The notes: generated from the sequence alone by a model not told the origin. Shown: positions 21,050-32,190, counted from the first letter of the stretch. The stretch is DNA of 64,000 bases from Sulfuricurvum sp. (GCA_028710885.1 JAQTTG010000001.1:62001-126000), one strand, 5' to 3'. Made by a program: numbers and translations.

Positions 21050-21058
21050 TATAAATTC

Positions 21059-21568
21059 CTAATTTAATTGATAACTACCACTAACTTTGTATGCATTTAC
21101 AGTATCTTGATTCGTATTATAATCAAGCTTTGTACCCTCCACACGATTGTGATTTTGAGTAATAACAAAAGGGCCTTCAGTATGTATCAAAGAAGATTTT
21201 GTGTTATATTTTCCTTCATCCGAAACAAACTTTAGACCATCTTCTCGAACAAAATTTACATTTCCTCTAAGGGTAATTAGATCATCTTTATATTTAGCCT
21301 GATCTGCGCTGACAGTTTGAAATAATCGTTTGGTATTATCGCTAAATTTAGCTGACGTTACCTCATAACGATCTTCAAATTCTTTTCCATTTTTAGCTTC
21401 CAACACATGATCTACCCCTTTATGGGAAATTTCATACAACGTAAAAGCTTCCAGTTCCAATTTAGGAACTTCACGTGCATCTTGATGAACTAAATAGCTA
21501 GGTTTAAAATACCCATACATTCCAATCAACAATAATGCGATAACTGTAAAAAATATATTTATTGACAT
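21059..21568 (-). CDS. lptC: LPS export protein LptC
   Basis: N-terminal TM, OstA-like repeats, position between kdsC and lptA. Confidence 0.78.
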   Translation of the reverse strand: MSINIFFTVIALLLIGMYGYFKPSYLVHQDAREVPKLELEAFTLYEISHKGVDHVLEAKNGKEFEDRYEVTSAKFSDNTKRLFQTVSADQAKYKDDLITLRGNVNFVREDGLKFVSDEGKYNTKSSLIHTEGPFVITQNHNRVEGTKLDYNTNQDTVNAYKVSGSYQLN

Positions 21569-22060
21569 TTACATCCAACGCGATAAAAATTTCTCTTCTT
21601 CACCATTACGTCGAATCACTTTTTCAATCATTTCTCGTACACAGGCATCACCACCAGAACGTTCAAGTACATGTGCAAAAGTTTTGATGTAATCTGATCC
21701 ATCATTAGGTGTATAGGCTTGCCCTGCCCATTGTAATAAAAGGTAATCGTTCAGATCATCCCCGATTACAGCAACTTCATGAGATTCAATCGCTAACTCT
21801 GCGCACATTTGAATTGCTACAGAACGTTTATCTTTTACCCCTTGGTATAAATAAGCGATATCTAACTCTTTTGCTCGATGTTCTACAATTGTGGAGTTAC
21901 GACCTGTAATAATGGCTGCATAATGCCCCATCCTGACCCATTCTTTTATTGCAAATCCATCTTTTACATTAAAATTTTTAAGTTCCAGCCCATCAGCTGT
22001 ATAAATAATTTTACCATCGCTCATACATCCATCAACATCTAGAATCAGGAGTCGAATCAT
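21569..22060 (-). CDS. kdsC: 3-deoxy-D-manno-octulosonate 8-phosphate phosphatase
   Basis: LLILDVDGCMSDGKI, ITGRNS, VAVIGDDLNDYLLL HAD motifs. Confidence 0.9.
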   Translation of the reverse strand: MIRLLILDVDGCMSDGKIIYTADGLELKNFNVKDGFAIKEWVRMGHYAAIITGRNSTIVEHRAKELDIAYLYQGVKDKRSVAIQMCAELAIESHEVAVIGDDLNDYLLLQWAGQAYTPNDGSDYIKTFAHVLERSGGDACVREMIEKVIRRNGEEEKFLSRWM

Positions 22061-22629
22061 ACTATACCTTTAGTACTTGGGACACCTGCACGTTCATTGC
22101 GTGCCAATGCGCGACGCAACGCAACCGCTAGGGATTTAAAAGTTGCTTCGATAATATGATGTTTGTTCTTGCCACGCATCATAATAATATGAGCTGTAAT
22201 ACCGGCATTAAATACGATGGCACGAAAGAACTCTTCGGCTAGTTCGACGTCAAATGTACCAATTTTACCTGAAACAGGAACATCATATACTAAAAATGCT
22301 CTATTACTTAAATCCAAATCACAACTTACAGCCGCTTCATCCATAACAATGACTGCACTGCCAAATCGTTCGACCTGCTCTATCGGATAAATTGCCTCAC
22401 GCAGTGCTTGCCCTAAAACAATGCCAATATCCTCAACACTATGATGATCATCAATATGAACATCTCCATCGCATATGACATTTAAATCAATTTGCGCATG
22501 TTTAGCAAAACTTTCGAGCATATGATCCAAAAAACCTACTTTCGTAGAAATGGAACTTTTTCCCTCTCCCATTATGGTAAGTGAAAGCTCAATATTTGTC
22601 TCTTTTGTTTGACGTTTTTTATGAATCAT
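22057..22629 (-). CDS. hisB: Imidazoleglycerol-phosphate dehydratase
   Basis: GFLDHMLESFAKHAQIDL, DDHHSVEDIGIVLGQ. Confidence 0.95.
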   Translation of the reverse strand: MIHKKRQTKETNIELSLTIMGEGKSSISTKVGFLDHMLESFAKHAQIDLNVICDGDVHIDDHHSVEDIGIVLGQALREAIYPIEQVERFGSAVIVMDEAAVSCDLDLSNRAFLVYDVPVSGKIGTFDVELAEEFFRAIVFNAGITAHIIMMRGKNKHHIIEATFKSLAVALRRALARNERAGVPSTKGIV

Positions 22630-22630
22630 A

Positions 22631-23431
22631 CTATTCCCCTATGATAAATGAGCCTCTAAAGTAGCCCTGAGATATAAAGTCACGTGCTTCGGCTTCACTT
22701 TTAAAACCGCTTAGCCATACACGGAATAAACGTTTGCCATTATACTCAGTATCTTTAATGATTGCATTATAGCCTTTAAAAGATGCGTACTTTTGTTTTG
22801 TATAAGAAGCACCTTCAAACCGTTCAAATGAACCAATTTGTACATAAAAAGTACTCATAATACTCTCTTTTGGTCCCTGAGCCAAATTTTGAATATTAAT
22901 CGAACGACTTCCATTTGGTTCGAATCCAAGCACTTCTAATGTAACATTCGCACTTCCTTTTTGAACAATACCTAGCTCATTGGCAGCAGAATATGATAAA
23001 TCTATTATCCGAGTTTCAACAAAGGGCCCTCGATCATTAATCCGAACAACCGTTTTAGCATTTGTTTCCATATTGGTTACTCTAACAACCGTATTCATTG
23101 GTAAAGTTTTATGTGCTGCTGTCATAGCATACATATCGTATGATTCACCGCTTGAAGTTTGCTTGCCATGAAAATCATTCCCATACCAACTTGCTCTTCC
23201 AGTTAACCTGTCACCGATACTTACCACCGTTGGATAATATACTTTTCCCATAACAGTATATGGTCTCATTGTAGGATGTAAGTCACCATTTTGTTTATAA
23301 ATATTTGATGAATTCATCGCTAATTTATCAGATGGATATTGTTGAGATGGTCTATATGAATACGAACCCGTTTTAGTTGTACAACCACCTAAAAAAAGGA
23401 GAAATACAATTAAAAAAAATTTAATTATCAA
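22631..23431 (-). CDS. rlpA: Septal ring lytic transglycosylase RlpA with SPOR domain
   Basis: GRASWYGNDFHGKQTSSGESYDMYAMTAAHKTLP, DRGPFVETRIIDLS, C-terminal SPOR; lipobox LGGC. Confidence 0.9.
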   Translation of the reverse strand: MIIKFFLIVFLLFLGGCTTKTGSYSYRPSQQYPSDKLAMNSSNIYKQNGDLHPTMRPYTVMGKVYYPTVVSIGDRLTGRASWYGNDFHGKQTSSGESYDMYAMTAAHKTLPMNTVVRVTNMETNAKTVVRINDRGPFVETRIIDLSYSAANELGIVQKGSANVTLEVLGFEPNGSRSINIQNLAQGPKESIMSTFYVQIGSFERFEGASYTKQKYASFKGYNAIIKDTEYNGKRLFRVWLSGFKSEAEARDFISQGYFRGSFIIGE

Positions 23432-24647
23432 TTTTCACTTCCTCCCCTTCTTTTAACAAATTTGTCGTAAAAGGGTTATTACGTTTAATCTGTTCAATTG
23501 TTAAATTATACAATGTAGCGACTGAAGCAAGTGTTTCACCGGCTTTTGCCTTATGAAAACCAACCATTTTAACAGAAGGTTTGTTAACAGGTATTTTTAA
23601 ATACCGTTTTTCACCTAAATCATGTTCATCGGCAATCATATTTTCTATCATAATCGCATTTTCAGAAATATTGTATCGCTTAGAAATTCGTGCTAATGTA
23701 TCTTCAGACTTTACACGATGCATGAGAAAATATCCTTTTAGCTCATTTGTCCGATATTTTTGACGAAATTCATCTAATTTTGATTTAGGAATATAAACGG
23801 GATACGACTCTTCATTTGGAGGTGTAATCCCTTTTTTCAAATGAGTATTTAATTTAACTAATTTGTTTTTTGGCATTTCCAATACAGCTGCAATACGATC
23901 AATATTTTCACCTTCTGGTAAATAAATCGTTGAAATCGGATTATCGTGGTCACTGTTTGCAACCGTGTCATATTGAGATAAAAAAGTATCTTCAGTTCCT
24001 AAAAAAGCTAATGCAATTACTTTACGTATATAATTTCGGCTCTCAGGAGGAAGATACCCTCTTCTTGGATCAGCAAGAACTTTTAAATCGTCACTCCCAG
24101 CTTTACGTATTGCCCTGCTGAGACGTCCATCACCACAATTATAAGCAATAAGGGCCAGATACCACTTTCCAAACTCTTTTTTTAATGTACTTAAGTATGC
24201 AATAGCTGCACGTGTGGATTTAATATGATCACGCCGTTCATCAACGTATTGATCAATATGAAGTCCTTGAAGTTTACCTGTTTGCTCCATAAATTGCCAA
24301 AGTCCAGCAGCTCCGTGCACAGATGAACTAGAAGTATTTAATCGTGATTCAGCTAATGCAACAAATAAAAATTCACTCGGTAAATCTGATTGTGCAATCA
24401 AAGAAGAAAGCATAGGAATAAATATATCAGCATTTTCACTCGAATCTGCAAAACCGTCCAGAGAACATTCTAGTTTTTTTTTGGAATAAATATCATGCAG
24501 TGTCGGATCGGACAAAAATGAAGCAGGTATATCAAAATGTTTTAAAACTTCAATCTTTTTACTATCATGTAAATCAAATCCAATACTAAATGCGATTATA
24601 GGAAAAAAAATAAATATTAAAATGTATCTCATCTTTTTCCCTATCAT
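23421..24647 (-). CDS. mltD: Membrane-bound lytic transglycosylase D-like protein with LysM
   Basis: ESRLNTSSSSVHGAAGLWQFMEQTGK, AYNCGDGRLSRAI, two LysM-like C-terminal repeats. Confidence 0.86.
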   Translation of the reverse strand: MIGKKMRYILIFIFFPIIAFSIGFDLHDSKKIEVLKHFDIPASFLSDPTLHDIYSKKKLECSLDGFADSSENADIFIPMLSSLIAQSDLPSEFLFVALAESRLNTSSSSVHGAAGLWQFMEQTGKLQGLHIDQYVDERRDHIKSTRAAIAYLSTLKKEFGKWYLALIAYNCGDGRLSRAIRKAGSDDLKVLADPRRGYLPPESRNYIRKVIALAFLGTEDTFLSQYDTVANSDHDNPISTIYLPEGENIDRIAAVLEMPKNKLVKLNTHLKKGITPPNEESYPVYIPKSKLDEFRQKYRTNELKGYFLMHRVKSEDTLARISKRYNISENAIMIENMIADEHDLGEKRYLKIPVNKPSVKMVGFHKAKAGETLASVATLYNLTIEQIKRNNPFTTNLLKEGEEVKIDN

Positions 24648-24650
24648 TAT

Positions 24651-25430
24651 CTAACCTATACCAAAAAGACTTTTTGCATTCTTAGTTGTGATTAATTCAA
24701 CATCCTCAATCTTTAACTCCAATAATCCCGCTATTTTGTCCACAACTAGCCGCGTATAAGCGGGTTCATTTCGTGTACCACGATGTGGATGAGGAGTTAA
24801 ATAAGGGCCATCAGTCTCTATTAGCAGTTTATTATGTGGAATACGAGAAATGATGTTGATTAATTTTTTTGCATTTTGAAAGGTAATGACTCCACCTATT
24901 CCGAAATAAAAATTTTTATCAGATAGACTTAAAAGTTCATCGTCTGCATTGTAACAATGCAATACACCACCAACCTCTTCCGCACCTTCTTCCAATAAAA
25001 CCATTTTTGCATCATGACTGGCATCACGAATATGGACGATAAGCGGTTTTTTATACAATTTTGCAAGCCTAATTTGATAGCGAAATACTTCATCTTGACG
25101 TTTTTTTTCATCCATTTTCTCTTCATCAGAGCCTTCAAGACGAAAATAATCAAGGCCACATTCACCAATAGCTACACATTTAGAATGACTAACGTAATAC
25201 TCAAAATCAACACTCGCTATTCTTCCTATGTCATACGGATGAACACCAACAGCAAAATAAATATCCTCATAGCGCTCACAAATTTCTACAGCTCGTGACA
25301 ATGTACCAGGATGAGCTCCAGGAATAATAAAAGCTTGGACACCATTATCTCTTGCCCGAAGTAGCATTTCATCAAAATCTTCAACATAGCGTTCATCATC
25401 CAAATGAATATGGGTATCTATTATCATCAT
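24651..25430 (-). CDS. tatD: TatD-family deoxyribonuclease
   Basis: IDTHIHLDDERY, AIGECGLDYFR, LIETDGPYLTPHPHRGTRNEP. Confidence 0.92.
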   Translation of the reverse strand: MMIIDTHIHLDDERYVEDFDEMLLRARDNGVQAFIIPGAHPGTLSRAVEICERYEDIYFAVGVHPYDIGRIASVDFEYYVSHSKCVAIGECGLDYFRLEGSDEEKMDEKKRQDEVFRYQIRLAKLYKKPLIVHIRDASHDAKMVLLEEGAEEVGGVLHCYNADDELLSLSDKNFYFGIGGVITFQNAKKLINIISRIPHNKLLIETDGPYLTPHPHRGTRNEPAYTRLVVDKIAGLLELKIEDVELITTKNAKSLFGIG

Positions 25431-26965
25431 AGTCCTCGTGAACGTTCAAATAAATCTCTGGCAAAGCCTATGGCTTCATCGCTAATTGCTTCACCGCTAA
25501 TGATTCGTGCAATCTCTTCAATTCTCTCTGAATCATTGAGTTCGCGTACACGACTCTCATTATCTTTATAAATCAAAAAATGTTGTTGCCCCATAGATGT
25601 TAATTGCGGCTGATGTGAAATGACAAAGATTTGATAGCGAGTTGAAAGATGTCGTAATACTTTTGCTACACTCATAGACTCTTCACCACTCAGATTTGCA
25701 TCAATCTCATCAAGCATCAATACTCCACCATCACCACTCATATTCTCAACGCCCAGTGCTAACAAAGCAAGACGAAGACGATTGAACTCTCCGGAACTAA
25801 GTTTATCGAGTTTGGTCCCTGATAGACCAAGAATGGCTTTATCTGTCCCTGCTTCGTTTAAAATACATGGTTCAAGTTCTAATGTCGCTTCACGTAAATA
25901 AAGCATACCGAGATAGCTATTTAACGTTTTTAATGTATCTTTTAAAACTCCGTGACGTAAATTAGAAAGTTCGTTAGCAGTGACTTCCAGTTGAGATTTT
26001 AATAGTGAAATTTGCTTAAACAAATCCGCTTTTGAATGTTCAATTCTCTCATACGATTCAAGTTCAAGAACCTTTTGATCTCGATAAATCAATGCTTCCT
26101 CGACACTTCCATAACGACGCTTTAGCTCTGATATTTGTTCTATACGATCAAGTACGGATTCTACTGATACTTCTTCTAACTCTTCAAGGCGCTCCAAGGA
26201 GCTTTCGAATATACCACGCAATTCATTCATTGCATCATCAAAAAAAGCACTATCTACATCCAAAAGTCCTAATACAGAGCTTACATGTGATTCATATAAA
26301 AAAATACCTTGTGATTGTTCAATTGCTTTTTCAATTTTCTCTTTTTTAGAGAGTTGCTTTTTAATGATATTTAGTTCTTCATCTTCACCAATTTTTGGTT
26401 TTATTGTATCTATCTTATTGATCTCATACGCTGCAAATTCTTTTAATTCTGCAAGGTGTTTTTCCTGCTCTTCAATAAGACGAAGTTTTTCAGAAAATGT
26501 TTTAAATTCAGCAAATTTTATACGATGCAACTCTAGATTAATTTTATGCTGAGGATTAGTAGCAATAATCCGATCATCAATTAGATTCAATAATGCAGAT
26601 GCTTCAAAATCACTGTAGTCTTTTAAGCTTAAATGACGTAAATGAGTTGAACTGATCGATTCCATAGAACTTTTTGAAGTGCTTTGATTGTTTATAAAAT
26701 AGCGGGTTTTCTCTTTTTTTACGTGACGAAAAATATTTATTGATTCATTTTGAAGCCCGAAACGTTCCTCATCAATCACCCAAGAAACACTTGATTCACA
26801 AATTTGAGCTTCAACATTTTCCAGTCCAACCGATGCCAAGATGGAACGCATTAAAATGGATTTTCCACTTCCGCTAGGACCTGTAAATACCACTAGACCC
26901 GGATGAAATTCTAAATCAGCCTCTTTAAAGGTCAAAAATTCTTTTAAATAGAATCTTTCTATCAC
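25427..26965 (-). CDS. recN: DNA repair protein RecN
   Basis: LVVFTGPSGSGKSILMRSIL, LSSGEFNRLRLALLAL, LMLDEIDANLSGEESMSVAKVL. Confidence 0.9.
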   Translation of the reverse strand: MIERFYLKEFLTFKEADLEFHPGLVVFTGPSGSGKSILMRSILASVGLENVEAQICESSVSWVIDEERFGLQNESINIFRHVKKEKTRYFINNQSTSKSSMESISSTHLRHLSLKDYSDFEASALLNLIDDRIIATNPQHKINLELHRIKFAEFKTFSEKLRLIEEQEKHLAELKEFAAYEINKIDTIKPKIGEDEELNIIKKQLSKKEKIEKAIEQSQGIFLYESHVSSVLGLLDVDSAFFDDAMNELRGIFESSLERLEELEEVSVESVLDRIEQISELKRRYGSVEEALIYRDQKVLELESYERIEHSKADLFKQISLLKSQLEVTANELSNLRHGVLKDTLKTLNSYLGMLYLREATLELEPCILNEAGTDKAILGLSGTKLDKLSSGEFNRLRLALLALGVENMSGDGGVLMLDEIDANLSGEESMSVAKVLRHLSTRYQIFVISHQPQLTSMGQQHFLIYKDNESRVRELNDSERIEEIARIISGEAISDEAIGFARDLFERSRGL

Positions 26966-26968
26966 AGA

Positions 26969-27823
26969 TTAATTCCCCCACCCTAATTTCTCTTTGAGAA
27001 CTTCAAAATAGTTAAATTCTTTCCGATGGATCAAATGTGCTGCACCACTGGCAAGTTTCATGTGAACCGTATCATTGTCACTGATTTCTACTAAATCCTG
27101 ACCATCAATAATTACCAATGCACTAGCGTCAGGAGTTTTCATCATAATTTCAAAATGACCGGGTAAAACAACAGGTCGTTGCGTCAACGAATGAGGGCAA
27201 ATAGGTGTAAGGGCAAAAACCTGTGTCAATGGGAACAACACGGGTCCACCAGCCGATAAATTATAAGCAGTTGAACCTGTAGGCGTAGAAACGACTACAC
27301 CGTCACCATAATAAGTATTAAAACTGCGCCCATCAACAAACGTCTCAAGTCGGATCATCTTAGCAATCGAAGGGCGTGTCAAAACGATATCATTAAAAGC
27401 AAAAATTTCACTCTCTCCATTTGGAGTTACAATCGTAGCCTGCAACACTGCACGTTGATCTATACGGTATTCTCCAATCAATAATTTATCTAAAAAAGAT
27501 TCAAGTTCGCTAAAATCAAGATCAGCTAAAAAGCCTAATTTACCGGCATGTATCCCTAAAACAGGAAGTTGATAACGATACGAACGACGAACAGCAGAGA
27601 TTAAAGTCCCATCACCGCCAATAGTAACCAAAAAGTCAGAGTTTTGACACATCATATCAAATGGCTGACCCATCACATCAATCATACCACCACTAATATT
27701 ATCAATTATTACCTCTATATTCTTTGCTTCAAATATACGTTTTGCCTCGAAAAACATCTCTTTTAACTCAGGGGTTGAAGGACGGAGAAGTATTCCCACA
27801 CGCTTAATATTAATTAATTTCAA
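26969..27823 (-). CDS. nadK: NAD kinase
   Basis: TIGGDGTLISAVR, GDGVVVSTPTGSTAYNLSAGGPVL. Confidence 0.93.
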   Translation of the reverse strand: MKLINIKRVGILLRPSTPELKEMFFEAKRIFEAKNIEVIIDNISGGMIDVMGQPFDMMCQNSDFLVTIGGDGTLISAVRRSYRYQLPVLGIHAGKLGFLADLDFSELESFLDKLLIGEYRIDQRAVLQATIVTPNGESEIFAFNDIVLTRPSIAKMIRLETFVDGRSFNTYYGDGVVVSTPTGSTAYNLSAGGPVLFPLTQVFALTPICPHSLTQRPVVLPGHFEIMMKTPDASALVIIDGQDLVEISDNDTVHMKLASGAAHLIHRKEFNYFEVLKEKLGWGN

Positions 27824-27933
27824 ATATATTCCCCCTCTTTATATAACCTCTATTATAACCAATTGTTCCATGAGGTCAAAAATATATGACAAAACACTCT
27901 GATTCAATACATGTATATTTTTACACTATTATT

Positions 27934-28821
27934 TTAAGCCATTAATGATTCAAAGTATTCTAAAGCAATCCCTTCACGCAGTCCATCGTCGATAATGATT
28001 GCATCGTTACATTCAAATGCTTCAAATATAGCCGTAACCATCAATATGCCCGCAACAATGAGTTTTTCACGCCCTATTCCAACATATTTAGCACGGATAG
28101 GCTCTTCCATATCTAACAATTCATGATAAGCACGAAAACATTCAGCCAATGAAAGCCGATAACCGTTTATTTTATCCTGATCATAGCTCTCATAATCCAT
28201 GCCGTTAATATATGCGGCAATTGTGGTAGGCGTTCCGGCAGTCAGAACAAGTTGTTTTATCGGTCTTGCTTCTATAGCTTCAGACACCTGTTTTTTAAAT
28301 TCAATAAGATTTTCTCTTAATAATTCAGAAGTAGCGGAGCGTTCTGAAAGGGTTACAATACCATAATTAAGACTTGCAAAGACCACATGATCATTATCAC
28401 AATGGATAAGTTCTGTTGAGCCTCCACCAATATCGGCTAAAATGAATGAAGTGGGTTCAAGTGCAAGTTTATTAAGGCGATAACGTACTGCCATTAGCGT
28501 AAGATACGCCTCTTTTTTCGGATCAATAATGACAAATTTTACATTTGTTTCTACTGCTATTTTTTCAATAATTTCATGAGAGTTTAAAGCCATTCGCATG
28601 GCTGCAGTGGTATAACCGACAACTTCATGAATCGAAAAATCAAATATACTTTTTGCTTCTACAATAGCATCAATAATTCGTTGATATCCATTTTCGCCAA
28701 TTTTTCCTGTCTCGTACAAAGACTCGGCAGTTTTAACTATTTTTTCAAATCTCTTTCCCCATATTTTCCCGTCATACTCAATAAAACGTATCGTATTGGA
28801 GCCTAAATCGATTGCTATCAT
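27934..28821 (-). CDS. Ppx/GppA phosphatase family protein
   Basis: MIAIDLGSNTIRFIEYDG, ILADIGGGSTELIH, GREKLIVAGILM. Confidence 0.88.
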   Translation of the reverse strand: MIAIDLGSNTIRFIEYDGKIWGKRFEKIVKTAESLYETGKIGENGYQRIIDAIVEAKSIFDFSIHEVVGYTTAAMRMALNSHEIIEKIAVETNVKFVIIDPKKEAYLTLMAVRYRLNKLALEPTSFILADIGGGSTELIHCDNDHVVFASLNYGIVTLSERSATSELLRENLIEFKKQVSEAIEARPIKQLVLTAGTPTTIAAYINGMDYESYDQDKINGYRLSLAECFRAYHELLDMEEPIRAKYVGIGREKLIVAGILMVTAIFEAFECNDAIIIDDGLREGIALEYFESLMA

Positions 28822-30951
28822 CTAAATACCGGTACATATATTTTCTATTTGAATTGCCGGTGTCCATGATTCTAGTGATCCTTGCTTTAATAATTCCAAA
28901 TCAAGTTGCGTCTCATATCTATTTTTGAAATAACCAAAGACCGTCAAAATGCCTTGATCAATACCAAAAGTTTTTACATACAAGGTAATGCCATTTTCAA
29001 TCACAGAAGAAGACTCTTTTGCTCGAATTTTATGCTCTAGCTGTACGCAATAAGACTGTGCCATAACGCTTCCCATAGCAACATATTTGTCTTGTATAGA
29101 CTTATACGGTTCAAATACTTCCAAAGTTTTTGCTGCCAACCCTTTTGCCGCATATTTTTGTGCTTTATCAACTATTAAATTCCATTGTTGTTCCAATAAC
29201 TGCGCTTCCGGAATATCATAAAGCAATGGGTATGCACTAAGATATGCGAAAGCATTTAGAAGATTATTGGATGTTATCGCATCATAAAAGAGATGTTTAA
29301 CTCTAATCGCTTCAATTATTCCATTGGCTTCATGGGCATACGCAGGAAATGCAACCAAAATATCACACGCTTTTTTTGCCGTCGCATATTCGCCGCTTGT
29401 ATACGATTTTTGAGCCTGTATATAAACTCTATCTGCATAATCGATTATTTTATTGTATTCAGAAAATTCTTTTAAAAATGGGAGTGCTTTAACCAAATCG
29501 AAAAACTTGACATAATCGCGTTGAGCAATCACTTTTAAAAAATATTCATACATTCTACGTTGCTCAAAGAGTTGCTGAATCAATACCGTTTTTTCAGAAA
29601 TACCTCTGTAGGGAGCCAATAATGTACGTGCTTGATCTTCACCATTTGATTTATTGATCAACTCTTGTGCCTTCGTAAAAAGCTTTCTCCAGTTAAGTTC
29701 CATTTTACGATATGGCTCAGAGTCTTTAAAAACCGGATATTGTTTTGCCATCGAATACGCTAACGTAAAACGTCCTTCATTGACAGATGTCAAAAATTGA
29801 GGATATTTTTCATAATCATGCAAGATTTGAGAAATCATCCCATTTTTTCTTGGTATACCCGCAAACATATTGAGTAACTCTTTAGCTTTGCTAAATTCTT
29901 TCTTTTCTAAGTACGCACGTGCTTTTTCAATCACATCTGACCAAATCTGCTCTGCCAAGAAATAAGGTTTCCCATAAACTAATATCGGGTTATCTTCCAG
30001 TGCATCATAAAATGCTTTATATTGACGTTCTCGCAACATACCCATGTATAATGCTTCATCCCCAAAAAGTGAGTACACACGGACGATTCCATCCATAGTC
30101 CCGACCGCTAATCGTAAAGGGCTTTCGAGAAATGTCATGCTGGTAATTTGCTCACCTTCGACAAGATAGCGCTGTTTCACAAGTTCCATCGTTTGTAAGT
30201 CATATAAACCGATATGTCCGAGTTTTGTCCCTACAAAGGCAAACCGATAATCAGGGCTAGTAATCATCGTCGTAATATCATCATTCATTTTTGTCAAACG
30301 TTTAATTACTTTTCCGCTTGCGATGTCCCAGAGTATCAAGGCCCCCTCTTTTTCTGCCGAAAGTAGTTTTGCTTCCGGTAAAAATACAATTTTCATGACG
30401 ACACTGTTATGTCCGCGTAATCTAATCGGATGCTTTTGTGTAGAGAGGTTTAAAACATTAATTGTACGATCAAAACTTCCTGTTGCAACCCACTGCCCGC
30501 GATTATCAAAAGCAATCGTACTGATGAAATCCAAATGACTCGGTAAAGAAAACGCTAAACGAGAAGTTGAGAGTACCCACGCAAACGCTTTACCATCTTG
30601 TCCGCAGGTAAAACAGTAGCGATTATTCGGATCAATTGCGACACTCTCTATCTCACCGCTATGAGAACCAATTTTGTAAATGAGTTCTTTTTTTGAAATA
30701 TTAAAAACAGCTGCTTTATGGGTTGTGGGTAACACAGAAATAGCATATTCACCATTCATAGAAGCATCAACGATTGATTCGATAAATAGTTTGTGCTGTA
30801 TGCTTGCTTTGAAACCACCCGCTACAGCATAGGTATTAGGATCGATAATTCTTAATGTATTTTGGGAATCTACAATTGTCAATTGCCCATTAGAGAGTGT
30901 TTTAGTTAGGAGTATAGGGCTTTTAATATTAAATAATTTTATTGGTTCCAT
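28822..30951 (-). CDS. WD40-repeat protein with long helical C-terminal region
   Basis: Several WD40-like blades (SGEIESVAIDPNNRYCFTCGQDGKAFAWVL, RGHNSVVMKIVFLPEAKLLSAEKEGALILWDIASGKVI). Confidence 0.82.
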   Translation of the reverse strand: MEPIKLFNIKSPILLTKTLSNGQLTIVDSQNTLRIIDPNTYAVAGGFKASIQHKLFIESIVDASMNGEYAISVLPTTHKAAVFNISKKELIYKIGSHSGEIESVAIDPNNRYCFTCGQDGKAFAWVLSTSRLAFSLPSHLDFISTIAFDNRGQWVATGSFDRTINVLNLSTQKHPIRLRGHNSVVMKIVFLPEAKLLSAEKEGALILWDIASGKVIKRLTKMNDDITTMITSPDYRFAFVGTKLGHIGLYDLQTMELVKQRYLVEGEQITSMTFLESPLRLAVGTMDGIVRVYSLFGDEALYMGMLRERQYKAFYDALEDNPILVYGKPYFLAEQIWSDVIEKARAYLEKKEFSKAKELLNMFAGIPRKNGMISQILHDYEKYPQFLTSVNEGRFTLAYSMAKQYPVFKDSEPYRKMELNWRKLFTKAQELINKSNGEDQARTLLAPYRGISEKTVLIQQLFEQRRMYEYFLKVIAQRDYVKFFDLVKALPFLKEFSEYNKIIDYADRVYIQAQKSYTSGEYATAKKACDILVAFPAYAHEANGIIEAIRVKHLFYDAITSNNLLNAFAYLSAYPLLYDIPEAQLLEQQWNLIVDKAQKYAAKGLAAKTLEVFEPYKSIQDKYVAMGSVMAQSYCVQLEHKIRAKESSSVIENGITLYVKTFGIDQGILTVFGYFKNRYETQLDLELLKQGSLESWTPAIQIENICTGI

Positions 30952-30969
30952 ACTCTCACAAACTCCTAT

Positions 30970-32181
30970 TTAATGTTCTTCACTGCTAAGGTATCGATGC
31001 TCTTTTAATAAGACGCGAATTTGAGACTGATGGTCTTGCCCTTTCGTTTCCAAATGGATAGTAACATTGGCATCACCGTATGCCAATGTCGTAGAAGTAC
31101 GATCATAAGCGATATGAACTATATTAGCATTCAACCCTTGAAGCATTTCGGTTAATTTCATTAAAGCGCCTGGTTTATCAATCAGTGTAACCGTAAGTTT
31201 CATTTTACGCCCCGATTTGATAAGCCCTTTCTCTATAATAATAGATAAAAGTGTTACGTCCATATTTCCGCCACTCAGTATGATGCCAACTTTTTTACCT
31301 TTTAATTCACCTAATTTTCCGTGCAATACAGCTGCTACACCTACAGCTCCGGCACCCTCAACGACCAATTTTTGACGCTCAAGCAAAAATAAAATAGCAT
31401 TAGCAATCTCTTCATCATCAACACTTACCATACTATCAACGCAGTCTAGGATATGCCCCAATGTAATTTCAGAAGTATCACGTACAGCAATTCCATCAGC
31501 TATTGTTCTTACAGAAACACTGTCAATCGCTTTTTTTGCTTCAAAAGATTCTTTCATAGCCGGAGCGCCCAATGCACTTACACCGATAACTTGAGTTTTT
31601 GGAGACAAGGATTTAAAAACTGAAGAGATACCGGAAATCAAGCCACCTCCACCGACGGGAATAATCACTGCATCGAGATCATTAATAGTACTAATCATTT
31701 CAAGAGCAATTGTCCCTTGTCCAGCCATAACGGCATCATCCGTAAATGGATGAACAAATACCATTCCCTGTTCACGACCATACGTTGAAGCATAAGCATA
31801 AGCTTCATCATAATTGCTTCCTGCCAAAATAACTTCAGCACCATAATAGCGCACTCCATTAATTTTTGTCAGCGGCGTTGATTCAGGCATAACAATCTGT
31901 GCCTTGATTCCAAATATTTGTGCTGCCATTGCCACGCCTTGTGCATGATTTCCAGCACTTGCGGCGATTACTCCGCATTGACGTTCTGATTCACTCAAAA
32001 TAGCTATTTTATTGTATGCACCACGTATTTTAAATGCTCCGGTAACTTGGAGATTCTCTTTTTTTAAATAAATTTCACATCCGCACTCTTCACTGAGTCT
32101 CGGAGCATACGCAAACGGTGTTTCAACCACAATCCCTTTGATACGTTCATGTGCACTATAAATTTTTTCTAAATCAATCAA
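30970..32181 (-). CDS. ilvA: Threonine dehydratase with ACT-like C-terminus
   Basis: KKENLQVTGAFKIRGAYNKI, AASAGNHAQGVA, VGGGGLISG, C-terminal ACT-like region. Confidence 0.9.
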   Translation of the reverse strand: MIDLEKIYSAHERIKGIVVETPFAYAPRLSEECGCEIYLKKENLQVTGAFKIRGAYNKIAILSESERQCGVIAASAGNHAQGVAMAAQIFGIKAQIVMPESTPLTKINGVRYYGAEVILAGSNYDEAYAYASTYGREQGMVFVHPFTDDAVMAGQGTIALEMISTINDLDAVIIPVGGGGLISGISSVFKSLSPKTQVIGVSALGAPAMKESFEAKKAIDSVSVRTIADGIAVRDTSEITLGHILDCVDSMVSVDDEEIANAILFLLERQKLVVEGAGAVGVAAVLHGKLGELKGKKVGIILSGGNMDVTLLSIIIEKGLIKSGRKMKLTVTLIDKPGALMKLTEMLQGLNANIVHIAYDRTSTTLAYGDANVTIHLETKGQDHQSQIRVLLKEHRYLSSEEH

Positions 32182-32190
32182 TTTTTACCT

